Shown one piece after another: positions 11,501 through 23,300 of a stretch of DNA of 64,000 nucleotides. This DNA is from Anaeramoeba flamelloides. Taxonomy: Eukaryota; Metamonada; Anaeramoebidae. The first letter of the stretch is position 1. Each line of letters begins with the position of its first letter. The position numbers were made by a program, and so were the translations under genes. The notes beneath the pieces were generated by a model. That model was not told the origin of the DNA. It ran no database searches and saw only the letters and a list, made by a program, of their open reading frames with translations. Location: positions 8,618,001 through 8,682,000 of the forward strand of contig JANTQA010000026.1 in NCBI GenBank assembly GCA_027625915.1, given 5' to 3'.

Positions 11501-14500
11501 AATTAGGTGTTTAATTGGAACAAGAATAGTGAAAAAAAAAGCACTGATTTTATTTGGAAACATGGATTATAGTCTTTGGGAACACATTATTTTGTTTACT
11601 GTATTGTCACAAAACTCAAAAGGGGAAATCATAGCATAATCAAGATTTAATCTTAAAAAGTGTTTAAATTTTATTCGACTTGTAATTTTTTTTGGAAAAC
11701 TGTGTGAAAATTTTTTTCAATTTATTTTTCAATTATAGGCTTGAAAAAAATACCTGATATGAAAAAAATAACGAAAAAGATTTTTAATTGTGAGTATTAC
11801 GGAAGTTGTTGTATAATTGCTGAATAATTGCTTTTATTTAAGAATCAAACTTTTTAAAATTATAACTACAGTATGTTCAATAACCCGTGTTTCGGTTTTT
11901 AATTATTTTTAAAAGGAAATAAATGTTGTTTTTGTAAAATCGTGGAATTAATTGTTGTTTTTCATATTTAACCTAGTGTTTGTCAGAATTAATTGTGAGT
12001 TTTTGAAGGATGTTTTGGAGAGTGTGTTGGTGTGTGGGAATTTTAATTTAGATCATAAGAAAACATTTTAAAGTTTAAATTTCTAGGATTATAATTACCT
12101 TTGAATTTCATTACTGGTATTTGAATTACGAATGGGAAAATAAACTAAATTCGAAAACCTAAGACACAGTTAAAACAGTTGAAAGAATAACAATACTACA
12201 CTTAACATTCAATTTGGAAATAATTTTGATTTTACGAACTATTCCATTTTTTGTTTTTTTTTTTTGTTTTCATTTCTTTTTTTCCATTTAAGTAATCTGA
12301 TTCCTTTGATCTGGAATTTTTTCCAATTGTTGATATTAGGTTAATGTTGAGTTTATTAAATTGGAAAGCCACATACAATTAATTGATGTTATCTTTTCAT
12401 TTGATCGATCAACAATTGTTGGTGAAATTTTAACAAATTTACCAATCATTTTTTGTACAGCCCGTTTCATTATGATGGATACACCAATTTTTTTTTCTTT
12501 TATTTGGATGAAAATGATACTTATAAAAACATTAATACTGGGTAACTTAAATTTGGTTTTATATTAGGTTTGGCAAAATATCATAAATTGGATTTTATTT
12601 TGCCTATTTTTGATTTTGGGTGTGTCCAAATTTTTGGAATGGGGTTTATTTTCACTTCGTTTTTAGTTTATTCTTTTACAAATAAAATTGATTTTTCAAA
12701 ATAAAATGGTGTAGTTTGAGGATTCTCTTTATTTGAAAAAGGAATAAAAAAATTGAAAAAAAGTGAAAATTTTTCCCTTTATAATTTAAATACTGGTATT
12801 TAAAGGATCAGTTTTAGAAACGAGTTGGTTGGTCGGGCTTCAACATAAATGGGATTTGTACTTTAAAACCCTTTAAGTAGATTTTCTTTCTTATGAAAAG
12901 TTAGTGAAACCCCTTTTCAATAAATTCAAAAAAGATCTTTCATTTCATTTGACCTACCGAGATTTTTTTTCTCTTTTTTTGGATCTCACAAGCCAATTTC
13001 ACAAAAACAAACTCAAAAACATTTAAAAAAACATAAATACAATAAAACAATTTGTTTTCTTTTTTTATTTGAAAGTTAACAAACTTTGATAAAGTTACAA
13101 AAATAAATTATTTTAGAAGATCTTTTTTTTCAATTACTCCTTTTTCCTTTTTTCAATTTTCCATTCTTTTCTTTTTAAGTTTTTAATTTTTTGCTTTGTT
13201 GGTGTTTCAGTTTGGAGATTTGTTTTTTTTTGACTGTCACTGTTTGCTACTGTTGGAGATCTTTGGTTTGTTACTCTGTGTAGAGTTTTGGTTTGATCAT
13301 GAAAGTTTCGTGATTGGAGAAAAATGATTTTTTTTGAACCATTTATAAAAAAAACAAGGTCTTGTTAAAGAAATGGGAAGAAAGCAATTCTGTTAACCAA
13401 TAGTAAACTTTTTATGTGAAACAACAAAGTAAATTCATAACCCAACGTTTTAAATATTTTCGACAACAATAAAAAACTGAAAACAACAATTATTGACAGA
13501 AAAAACCTTTATTTATTTTAAAGCACAAAGAAATCATCAAACACGGGTTATTGAACATACTGTATATACTTTTTAGAATGATGATTAATTAAATTTAACT
13601 TGTTCAAAACAATATTCAACCAATTAAAAAAACAAGAATAAAAATATCATTTTCCAAATTCATAGCAAACCTCTATAAAACTCAATTTGTTTTTGTAAAA
13701 TAGTAGATCTACTTTGTTTATCAAGCAATTGCTTGAGTCTTTTATGGACACACCTCATTTTAATGAACTTTAGGTCGGTTTATTACTGATGTTCAAAAAA
13801 AATTGGTTATTTATATAAAAAGGATTTGATTCTGAAAATACAGAAATTAAAAAACAATTTTCCTAATATTCAACAATTTAAAAATCTTTTTCGGAATTAT
13901 TTTCATATCAGGTATTTTTTTCAAGCCTATAATTGAAAAATAAATTGAACAAAATTTTCATACAGTTTTCCAAAAATGATTCAGCGATCGAAGTCAAATT
14001 TCCTGAAAGTCAAATTCCACAGACCAATGAGGTTGTAAGTTTCTTTTCATTTTCGAATTGATAGGATTTGATGATTTTGAGAATTCTCTGTTTTTTTTTG
14101 TTTTTATTTCAAAAAGCTGTATGATAATTCTGTTCAATTTATTTTTCAGTTAACAGTTAGCGCCCTTTCGAGGGATCCAAAGACAGAGAATTTATCAAAA
14201 AATAGAAGGTGTACAATTGAAAAAAAGGAATTAAAAGGCATACCACAGCTAAACTTTGCAAAAATGGAAAAAATTAGGCTAACATAAAAACCACAGAAGA
14301 TTGAATAATACCATAGGTTCATAACCTTTTTCGAAATGTGCTTGGATTCAAATAATAATCTTGGAAAAAAAGAAACAATGGCTAAACCCCAAATCACGGC
14401 TTGGAAAAAGATAAACTTGTAGGCATCGTTGAAAATCAATAACATTTCCCATCCGAAATCAAAGCGTAATAAAAACTTGTATTTTTCTGGATGGTTAAAG

Positions 14501-14742
14501 GAGAAAATTATGTTAACAACAACACAAACAGCCATGATAGCGAATTGGTTTCTGACCCCGTATGGTTTTTTCGAGCTTGAGAAATTAAAAATGGATCTTT
14601 TTTGTCTTTGTTCTTTGTTATCAATTTTATCATAGGTTTTCTTGTTCTTGGGTTTTTTTGAATTCAGTCCTTTTTTGTTTCTGGCCATCGCTTTTTGATC
14701 TTTGGTTTTGTTGGTTACTTTTTTTTTTGTTTTAGAGCTCAT
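8596..14742 (-). CDS. MBOAT-family acyltransferase (DGAT1/ACAT-like), two exons
   Basis: Predicted ER membrane O-acyltransferase making neutral lipid (triacylglycerol or sterol ester). Proposed exons on the minus strand are 14742-14244 and 9422-8596. They join in phase at TGT G|GTATGC and ATAG|CA, giving 441 residues, close to the usual 450-550. Exon 1 supplies a Lys-rich cytosolic N-terminus and a family-like N-terminal membrane region with YGVRNQFAIM, comparable to the YRGxxN motif of DGAT1. Exon 2 carries the catalytic region: the KTHSW motif, the FYEDWWN block (cf. FYxDWWN of DGAT/ACAT), an FWRKWN-x-x-HK block, and the conserved His in SGILHEI within a hydrophobic helix. The start is the first real ATG; a longer reading uses TTG. 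The 4.8 kb intron makes the join less certain than either half. DGAT1 versus ACAT cannot be decided by eye. Confidence 0.78.
10440..10740 (+). repeat. dispersed repeat R4, single copy
   Basis: Two blocks have relatives near 46.4-47.0 kb. The first (about 10450-10580) matches the unit tandemly repeated at 46419-46845. The second (about 10618-10730, beginning GTTGTTTTGAAGATCTC) matches 46860-46985 in reverse complement, so the two halves have opposite relative orientation in the two loci. A short open frame here (Cys-Cys-Phe-Glu-Asp start) is not preserved in the other copy. Confidence 0.5.
11160..11620 (+). repeat. dispersed repeat R3, copy 1
   Basis: Shares ordered blocks with 16250-16700 (+), and reversed with 41580-42010 and part of 26440-26700. 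The blocks are ATCAAATTGGAAAATTTATC-like DNA, repeated AAAATT/CAAAAA motifs, TTTAGATATACTAT, then GTAGTGAATTAGGTGTT, an A-rich tract, and ACATGGATTATAGTC. Confidence 0.6.
11690..13975. repeat. large inverted-repeat (foldback) structure R1
   Basis: The left side, around 11700-11890, includes TTTTCAATTATAGGCTTGAA, TACCTGATATGAAAA and ATGTTCAATAACCCGTGT. It recurs as reverse complement at 13530-13975. The interior holds repeat R2 copy A. A shorter relative at about 40100-40540 joins left-arm-like DNA almost directly to right-arm-like DNA across a C12 run, which suggests that the intron copy has been expanded by insertion. Confidence 0.6.
12120..12660 (+). repeat. dispersed repeat R2, copy A
   Basis: Best matched by 27960-28510 on the other strand over about 500 bases, including GATCAACAATTGTTGGTGAA and ATAAAAACATTAATACT. 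Both copies can be read as a short frame with a shared RSTIVGEI peptide, but the flanking residues diverge and neither has a convincing start or family match. I therefore list it as a repeat and not a gene. Confidence 0.6.
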
Positions 14743-15105
14743 AGGAAAGTTAAAGAAAAGAAAATATGAAAGATTTAAAAGTTCCACCTTTTTTCTCAAA
14801 AATTAGATTTCAAAAACTTTTTTTTTCGTAATTTGGGGTTGTACAAAACCATTTTGGCCGAAGTGGGACACTACTGTAGTCTGATTTTAGGGATATTTCA
14901 TGGAAAGTCATAATAACATTATTTTTACAAAGATTGTTTTCGTTTATGGAAATTATATGGCTTATCGATGAAAAAATTTTGTTGGTTCTGATATAACAAA
15001 GACAAATAATCTTTTCATTTCAGATAAAATTACGATCTTCTGTTTTTAGGAACTTAATTTTTCAATGATTTTGGAATAATTTAAATATTGAGTAAGGCTG
15101 AAAAG

Positions 15106-16858
15106 ATGAACAAAAAACTGTTTTTAGGTGTTTTAATAGTCTTGGTTCTCCTTTTGTTATACTTCAAATTCTTGTATTTTCATTGTAAGTAATGTACGAT
15201 CTCAATTTTTTTTTTTCCGAGTTGTGTCCTTTTTCAAATTTTCAAAAAGTGAAAAAAAAAAAAAAAGTAAAAAGTTAAACCATCAAAAAGGTTGAGTATA
15301 CTTGAGAAAACCATTAGAAGTTGTTTTAAATTTTTAATTTCTTTTTTAGTTTATGGAATCAGAAGCTGAAGTACCAATTTTTTTTAAGAGGGTGGATAAT
15401 TTACGATTGTAAAAAATTCTTTACAGTTAAAATCCAATTGCCACCATTAAAATATTCTATGAAAGTTTAATTCGGATAATTTATTAAATTACAAGAATTA
15501 ATTATTTCTAATTGATTTTTTCACCATAACTAGTATTTATTTCAACTGACTTTTAGGAAAATTTTAAAGAATTTTTTTAAAATTTTTCCTACTATTTTGG
15601 AAAATAACTTTATTTCTCAAAAAGAACTTTTTAATAATTTTGATTTATGTGTTTTACAAAGAATACACACTACAAGAATTAATTTGGTGTTGAATTTTTG
15701 TTTCATTTCTCAACAAAGGAAAATTCTAAACATTTGGAAATTATGAGTTTTTTTTCGAAAATATTTCTTTTGAATAAAACTTTTTCTTCAAAGATAAATT
15801 CAAAATATCTCTAATTGATAATAGCTTAAGAATTCAGTGTTTCAAATTTTAAAATTAATTTTTTTCTCTTCTTTATTAAAATGTAATTTGTATAAATCTT
15901 TTTTTTTTCGAATTTTTTTGAATTGTAGATCTTGTATTTGAAAGTTTTTTTCGAAATTACAACCAATTTGAGGAAACAAAAAAAAGCATCAAAAAGATCC
16001 AAAGACAAGGGCACAATTTACATTCGTTCTGTCAAATTAAGGGGTAAATAAACTACAAAAAACATTCCAATAGGTGCAATAGCAAGATCCAAAAAATATT
16101 TTATTGCATCTTGAAATCGAAAAACAAAGTACAAGACTGAGTATTATAAAACCTTTCTTACTTTTTAAAGTCATTTTGAGAAATGAATTATTATCTTCAA
16201 AAGTTTAATGTAGACAACATAAAGTGTTCAAAAAAATTTAGTATGTGTTATAAAATAAAAAGTGTGTTGTTTTTTTGTTCTAGAAGAACTAGACATTAAA
16301 ATGATCTCTATAAAGAATAATAAACCCTAACTAAATATGGTATTGATTTCTTCAAGCACTATTATTTAAAAAGAAATTCTAAAAATAAAGGATCAAATTG
16401 CAAAATATATCTCAAAAAACAGAGTAAATTTTTAAGAAAATTCAAAAAAACTTCAAAAAAACAAAAAATTTCAAAAAAATTTCGAATAATATGGAAAATT
16501 ATGGAAAATTTTCATGAATAATTTAAATTTTACTTGAATTAACCAGACCTTTACTTTCAAAATTGATTTGGATTTAGGTATATTATTTGGTAGTAGATTG
16601 GATGTTGCCTCAAAACAAGAAGAAAAAAAAGCATGGATAATATTTTGAAACACGGATTATAGTCATTTGTGCATGTATTATTTTGTTCACTGTAATCCCT
16701 ATTTTTTCATTTTTGATAAGTTCAAAATCCATTAGAAGTTGTGTAAATACCCCTGTTAGCAATATTTAACCTTTTACAAAAATTTAACTCTTGTATTTTT
16801 TTCAGACTTCGGTATGGGAAGAAAGAAAGGCAGACATATATTCTTGGTTCAAATTTAA
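15106..16858 (+). CDS. possible 43-residue single-pass membrane microprotein, two exons
   Basis: Exon 1 (15106-15184) starts at an ATG with an in-frame stop upstream. It encodes MNKKLFLGVLIVLVLLLLYF and a few more residues, a textbook signal-anchor, and ends at CATT|GTAAGT. The best-supported 3' splice site is TTTTTTTCAG at 16805. Splicing there gives a short basic tail with GRKKGRH and a stop after 43 residues in total. A nearer acceptor (TTTTTTAG at 15349) would give only 32 residues. The alternative is the first exon of a type II glycosyltransferase whose body has been lost to repeats, since such enzymes begin this way. No family was recognised. The intron holds repeat R3 copy 2. Confidence 0.33.
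16250..16700 (+). repeat. dispersed repeat R3, copy 2
   Basis: Parallel to copy 1 at 11160-11620 in block order: GATCAAATTGCAAAATATATC, AAAATT-rich middle, GGATTTAGGTATATTATT, GTAGTAGATTGGATGTT, A-run, ACACGGATTATAGTC. Substitutions and small indels are spread along it, so the copies are old. Confidence 0.6.
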
Positions 16859-18589
16859 ATTGACTTTTGAAGTTAAATCTTGATTAATTTTGATGTGATT
16901 AAAAAATATTAAATCCTTTTGTATCAAAAATTTCTTAAAGTTATGAAATTAAAGAGAATAAATGATTATTTTATGAAAAATTTAAAAAAAAATCTTATTC
17001 TCTTTTTTTATCTCCAAAAAATTACATTTCAATCTTTTAATATATTCATAATTCTTTTTTAAAAATTTATTTAACAACCCTATTTCATGTTTATATACTG
17101 TTTCAATCCTATTGATTGGTTTCTTTTATGTTTACAATAAACAAATATTTTTATATGAGTTATATAATTAGCAATATGTTAAAGCAAAAAACAGGGTTAT
17201 TTACACAAATATATTTCCAAATTATTTCAAAAAAAAATATTTTATTGAAGAAGCAAGACGCCTTATTATCTGTGAAGTGATTCTAAATAAACTATCTTTC
17301 ATAATAATTGGCCCATTAAAAATCAAATTTTAAAGAAAAATATTTTTAATAATTGAAGTTATCTATTATAATATAAAAATTTAGATTTTAATATTCAATA
17401 CTATACTCAAGAGATATTTATTTTTAGTCTAAAAAATAAAAGAAAGAAAAAAAATAAAAAAAAAAAAAAAAAATTGGGTATTTATTTTGAAAAAAGCATT
17501 ACATAAAAAATAGAAAATTTAAATAATTAAAAAAAAAACCATTTCTTGATTCTCCTTCCATTTACATAACTAAATCTTATCTCTTTTTCAGATTTGAAAC
17601 CATTTTTTTTTTATTAATTCATCTGTTAATTCTTTCCAATTTTTCATTTTCATTTACCATTTAAACAAAAGACTTTTGAAAAAATAAAAAAGAGAAACAA
17701 TAATTTATTTGCAAACTTTTCATTGTGAGGGGAAAAACTTCAAAACAATACAAAAATTTTTCAGTATTCAAATGTAAGATGGGTCATTTATTATAAAATT
17801 TACTTTACATATACCCTAAAAATAAAAATCATTAAGAAATATATAAGAGAGCCCAGTATAAAATATCTACTAAATCTCGAAAAAAATTACAATAATTATT
17901 ATCAACTTGAAGAAATAAATAATATTTATTTCTTCAAAGAACAGTTCGAATCAATTTTTTTCATTTTATTGAACAAAAAAAAAGGATTTATGTCAAACAC
18001 CCAAACCTAAAATCATGAAATATAAAATTCTCCCAAAATACTTTTTGAAAACCTGGAAAATTCAACTTCTAATCTATAGAAATAATTTTTAATTTGAATT
18101 TTTATAATCAATAATTAATTCAATAATCTAAATTCTTTCAGCGGGTTATTAACAACCTAAAGGTTAAATATATAAATAGGGTTTAAAATTATATCTGAAG
18201 TCTTTAAATATTTTCAAACAAATAAAATAAATTCAAATAAATAAATCTATTAAAAAAATGACTAGAAAGTACCATATAACTGATTTTAATACAAAAAGTT
18301 TCTTATTTATACTCTATATATTAGAAATCGGATATTTTCTAAACTCTTAAATTTCTTGAAATTTAATAAATATTGTGAATAAAATAGAAGATCTCTTTTT
18401 TTAAATCTTCAAAGATTCAATATTTCATTTTTTTTTCAAATATTTCATTTTTTTTCAAATATTTAGAACATAAGATCAAAAGTTTAAATATATTCGTTCA
18501 TACAATCTCCCAGACATTACTAATCGTGAAATTTCGTTAAAATATAATGAGTTTTTTTTTTCTAAATTGATCCAAAAATCCAAAATAAA

Positions 18590-18760
18590 AAGGATCTTAT
18601 CTTTTGACTAATAATTCAATTGGTGGAAATGGCATTGTTTAATAATGTTAAACCCTTTTAACTAAAATTGATAAATGGGCTTAATTAACAAGGTTTAATC
18701 TTAATCTTACCCAAGTAATTCCACTATTACCCCTGGAAATAATGATAATAATAAAAAAAT
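18590..18760 (+). repeat. dispersed repeat R5, copy 2
   Basis: Resembles 590-790: TTGATAAATGGGC, AACAAGGTTTAATCTT, CCAAGTAATTCCACTATTAC, CCCTGGAAAT. It lacks the T31G9 tract of the other copy. Confidence 0.45.
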
Positions 18761-19038
18761 AGAGCTATTATTCCCTTTAAAAAAATCGATGAAATCTTTT
18801 TTAATCAGTAATTGATTTGGCTTTGACTATAAAAAGGATAAAATTTCAACTAATTATCTTTTCAATGTAGAAATTATACTTAGTTTTAGACTCTGGATTC
18901 AAATAAAATAATTCGATATCAAGCAATAAATAAGGATCAAATAAATAATCAAAGACACACATTTCAATATATTTCTTTCAAAATTTCTTTTATAAAGGAA
19001 AATAAAAAAATGGAGTGAAAATTGATTACCATTTCTTA

Positions 19039-19236
19039 TAGCCAGTTCCACTTTTAAGATACAAACTTTCAATGAAATTTAAGGCACACTCAAAATCTCA
19101 AATTAAAGCACATTTATTGTAATTTTTGTTAAACAATTAATTTTGTTATAATTTGAATTTTGTGGCTTATTTTGATATTATTTTTGCGTCTTAAATACTG
19201 TTGAATGTTTTTGCCTTAAATTTTAATCTGATTGTA
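19039..19236 (+). mobile_element. MITE-3, copy 1 (degenerate)
   Basis: About 198 bp with terminal inverted repeats beginning TATAGCCAGTTCCACTTTTA at the left and ending in the degenerate complement near GATTGTA. It is homologous along its length to 37731-37928. No coding capacity. TA at both edges would suit a Tc1/mariner-type non-autonomous element, but the superfamily is not established. Confidence 0.6.
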
Positions 19237-20340
19237 TTCGAATTTTAGTAATAGTTTGGAAAATTTGAAAATCCAAAATTAAATTGTTTAAAAATTTATA
19301 TTTAATTTAAAATTTTAAATATTGATTTTACTAAAATAACTATAATTTTTCGATCAAAAACAAAAAACAAAAAAAAAAAAGAAATAAACTATGTATTTTA
19401 AAATTATAAAGTCTGTCACATATTTTTGAATTTTTTTTTTACTTTGAATAAATCTAAAATTGTGTGAACCAATATAATCGCATAACTAAAAGAGTACACT
19501 AATTCAACTCAAAGTCAAAAATTATTTCAAAATTAAATCTATGATTTAAATGAACTCAGAAGAAAGCATATATTCAATCAAATTAACTTGAAATTTATTT
19601 TAACTTTTGTTTATCTGAAATTTCCTTATTTTTCTTTTTTTTTTTGACAATTTTTTTTTTATTTTTGTGGTTGCTTATCAAACCATAAAAATAATTTGGA
19701 TATGCAACTTCGGATGAAAAATGTGAAATCCATTATTTTTCAATAAATTGGTTTTGTTAATTTTAAGCAAAAGGAAAACCAAAGTCTAATTTATACCCCT
19801 TCGTTAATAATAATTATAATAGAAAAAGAATTTTATCTTTCACAATTGAATTTAAGCACATTAAAAAAATTGAACTGCATTATAAAAACAATAAGGTTTA
19901 CTTGATAAGTGATTGATTTTTCTTGAAAACATTAAACATTTTACCAGTCTTTTAATGAAAAAATCCAGCTAATCAAGAAAATTGAATTTCACAAATTATT
20001 TAAAAATATTGTGTTTAATTTTCACACAAAAAGAAAAATTATAATCCTTTTTTGAAAAGTAGACAATTTCAAAAGTTCTGGGATAACAACAACAACAACA
20101 ACAATAATAATAAAACAATTCTTCAAAATTTATTGAACAATCATTTCTGAAAAAATAAACCAATAAAATGTTTCATTTTCTTTTTCCTTGTACGTAAATG
20201 GTAATTTGCTTTTTTTTCGTAAAAATAAACAAATAAATAAATATGATTACTTTTAAATACTGGATCAAAAAAATAAAAATAAAAATAAAAATAATAATAA
20301 AAAAAAAGCAACAAAAAGTTTCTCATTAAAAAATGTAAAA

Positions 20341-23300
20341 TTAATTAATCTGATATTCTAACTTAATTTTTTCCAATTCTTCAGTTAAATTCGACTCTTG
20401 ATTTAATTGGTAATACTCCACTGCATCAGCTAATTCCTCAACAATTAAAATAGGGTCATGATCAGCTGTCAATTCAATTTTATTTGTATAAAAAAATTTG
20501 ATTAAAATTTCAAGGCTGTCTATTGACTTTCCCGAGTAATCTTTAATTTCTGTAATCTCTTTTTCCTTTTCATTCAAATTTTCAAACATTTCTCTAAATA
20601 GCCCACTTCTTGCTAACAAGATAAATTTATGTACAGGAATTTCTTCAAAATTCTCTTCCTCATCTTCCTCATCTTCCTCCTCATCGTCTTTGATTAGAAG
20701 TGAAAAATCTTTTGAATCTTCATCATTAAATAATCTTATCAAATCATTTTTTAAATTATTGTCGTTGGGAGAGAAAGTTAGGTTTAAAGAATCAAATACA
20801 CTTTTTAATTCCTTTGAATTTGATTGTTCATCATAATACACCCATCTTAAAAATGTATTGATTTCTTCTTTGGTGGAACTATTTTGGATAAACACTTTTT
20901 GGATGTCTTCAATCTTCAATTTTGTTCGGCATTCAATAATTAATTTATGACAAGTGATTTCATATTCTTTGGAACCAAGAAAAGTATCAGTAAATTTCTT
21001 ATTGGCAAAAAACAATTCAAAATCCGGAGATATATCGTCGTTAACTGTATTATAAATCATTACCGAACGACTACCGCAATCAATTCGCATTTTTCTTGTT
21101 ACTGGGAAATTTGGAAGAGTCATTTTCACCGGCTTTTTCCAATTGACAATTCCCGTTTCTGGCTTAGTATTAAACCCCCACCCGAATAATTCATATTCTT
21201 GAGTGATCGCCAATTGTTGGTGTTCACCCGAAGATAAAAGAATAACAACTTTCTCTTTCAATTCGGCAATTTCAGTGAATGTGCTCGTCTCAACCCCATG
21301 GCCAGATTGCAAAGCACCTCCACAAGAAAAGACTTTCCCTTCATTTGTTAAAAGGACTGAATGGGATTGACCAGTTACTAATTTTACAATATCCTTGGGC
21401 TCAAATCCAGTACATGTAACCTTGGTTAAGACCTTTTGATCTTGAATATTCCCAAGACCTAATTTTTTGGATGAATTATTGCCACTTGAATACAGTTCAT
21501 TATTGGTTTTGATCACAAATATTGCTAAACCATGTGGACCACTAAATATTTTATCAGCATCATGACATATCAAATGAGGTACATTTTGTTTTGGATGATC
21601 TTTCCCCGTTCTTCCTATTTTTGAATTTATTTCATTTAACGTTATTAGTTTATGAATTATTAAGATAGATTTAAATATATTAGTACATATTTATAGATAT
21701 ATATATATATATATTATGGATTAAATTTTTTAAATCAAAAATAATGAATAAAATAAAATTTTCTCGTACAAAAGTTAATAAATCTCGGAATTTCTTGAAT
21801 AAAATTATAAGAAATATCAATAATACATAACATCTATCTAGATTTGATCATTTGGGATTTGCTTTTAAAACTATGTAATACTAAGATGAAAAATATTTAA
21901 TGAGAAGAAAAGCAAGAAGGTTTTTTTTTTTTTTTATTTATGATAAGAAGTGGTTCAACAAAATTACACCCTGTCTGAAGTTAGTTTTTTTTTAATTTGA
22001 GAAATAAACTGAAAATTGATTTAATTTTGGGTTTATTTCTCAAAGCAAAAAAAACCGCTGTTAAGTTTTCTTGAGTTTTCTGTTTATTTGTAAAATCAAT
22101 AGATTTTCGGTAGGTTTTTTTGATTTTTCTATTGCTTTGGAAAACCTCTAAAAAACCTAGAACACTTCACAAATCAAATAGAAAACCTCAAAAAAACCTA
22201 GAAAACTTCACAAATAAAACATAAAACCACAAGAAAACCGCCGTTAACTTTTCCAGAATTTAAAAGAATACAGTAAAATCAAAGATTTTTCTCTATTCTT
22301 TTGAATTCTGGAAAAGATAGGCACTCTACGACACTCTACGGCACTTCCTGAAACAATAAATTTATTTAGAGTTTTTTTATCCTAGTTATAATTAAGGAAA
22401 GATTATAACTCATAGGATATCTTTTCTTTAAAAAACGAATTGAAAAATTTTTTTAAACAAAGATAAGAAAAAGAGAAAGAGAAAGAAAAGAAAGTGAGTA
22501 AAAAAAAATAGTAAAAAAAAGTAAAAACTTAATTAAAAGGTTTTTTTTTGCACCCTAAGTGTTGAATGGGTTGGTGGTTATTTCCTTTTAATGTCGAATT
22601 TGTTTGGATAGCCGCCATAATTTGTTTTAATAAAGAGATCTAAATATTTGAACAACTATAGATCAAAAGAAATAGGTTACTTTATTAAGTTTTGATTTAA
22701 AAATTTATTGATGTGTTTTCTCTATAAAGTGCTGAGTTTTTCGGAATAAGAATTGGCTTTCAACATTTTCTTTTTGTTTGCTTTGCTTTTTTTTTTATGT
22801 TTATTTTTTTTTATTTTTATTTATTTTTTATTTTTTTTTTTATTATTTTTTTGCAAGTTTCCAAAATCTTGTTTTAGCAAAAATCCAGTTCCAGTAACAA
22901 CCAGACAGAGTGTACGGAAAGTTCGATTTGGTTGAATTCAGTTTGGTTTCGAATTTCATCAGTTGCGCTCAGTTCTCTTCGGTTGCATAAGTACAGTTCA
23001 ATTTGTTCAAGATCTGATTAGATCAAGTTTGGTTAAGATTTAATCAAGAAAAAGTTAACCAATTCTTATAATTATTTTTTATTCCTTTTGCCTTTCCCAA
23101 ACACCTAAAAAACAAAAAGAGGGGGAACCAAAGGAACCAAAGGAACCAAAGGAACCCAAACAACTTAAAAATGTAAATTCGGAATAGGGTAAAAAGTAAA
23201 AAAAAATCTAAAAAGAAGGTTTTTTTTTTTTTTCAAAATGAAAAGCCTATTTGCGGTAGATATTTCATCTTTTTTTTTTTGATCACCAATCTAAAAGGGA

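Larger units (their letters stand above)
9423..14243 (-). other. 4.8 kb intron of the MBOAT gene, packed with repeats
   Basis: Bounded by GTATGC at 14243 and TTAATAG at 9423 on the minus strand. Both flanking exons hold different parts of the same enzyme and their phases match. Inside are a large inverted-repeat structure (about 11690-13975), repeat R2 copy A (12120-12660), repeat R3 copy (11160-11620) and a single copy of the unit tandemly repeated near 46.4 kb (about 10440-10740). No intron-borne gene was recognised. Confidence 0.6.
14800..20340. other. AT-rich region between MBOAT and RCC1-BTB genes
   Basis: Apart from the possible microprotein gene it contains repeat R3 copy 2 (16250-16700), an R5 copy (18590-18760), MITE-3 copy 1 (19039-19236), a CAA microsatellite near 20089-20105, and otherwise nothing I could recognise. 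The two neighbouring genes are both on the minus strand. Confidence 0.5.

Noticed and set aside
14146-14243. Read-through end of MBOAT exon 1 (hydrophobic segment to a stop at 14146)
   Set aside because: It would duplicate the membrane segment at the start of exon 2, whereas a GTATG donor at 14243 gives an in-phase, family-like join.
22880-23000. GC-richer stretch checked for a tRNA or small RNA gene
   Set aside because: No cloverleaf arms, A-box or B-box pattern could be found; the sequence is a run of TTGGTT/TCAGTT-like words.
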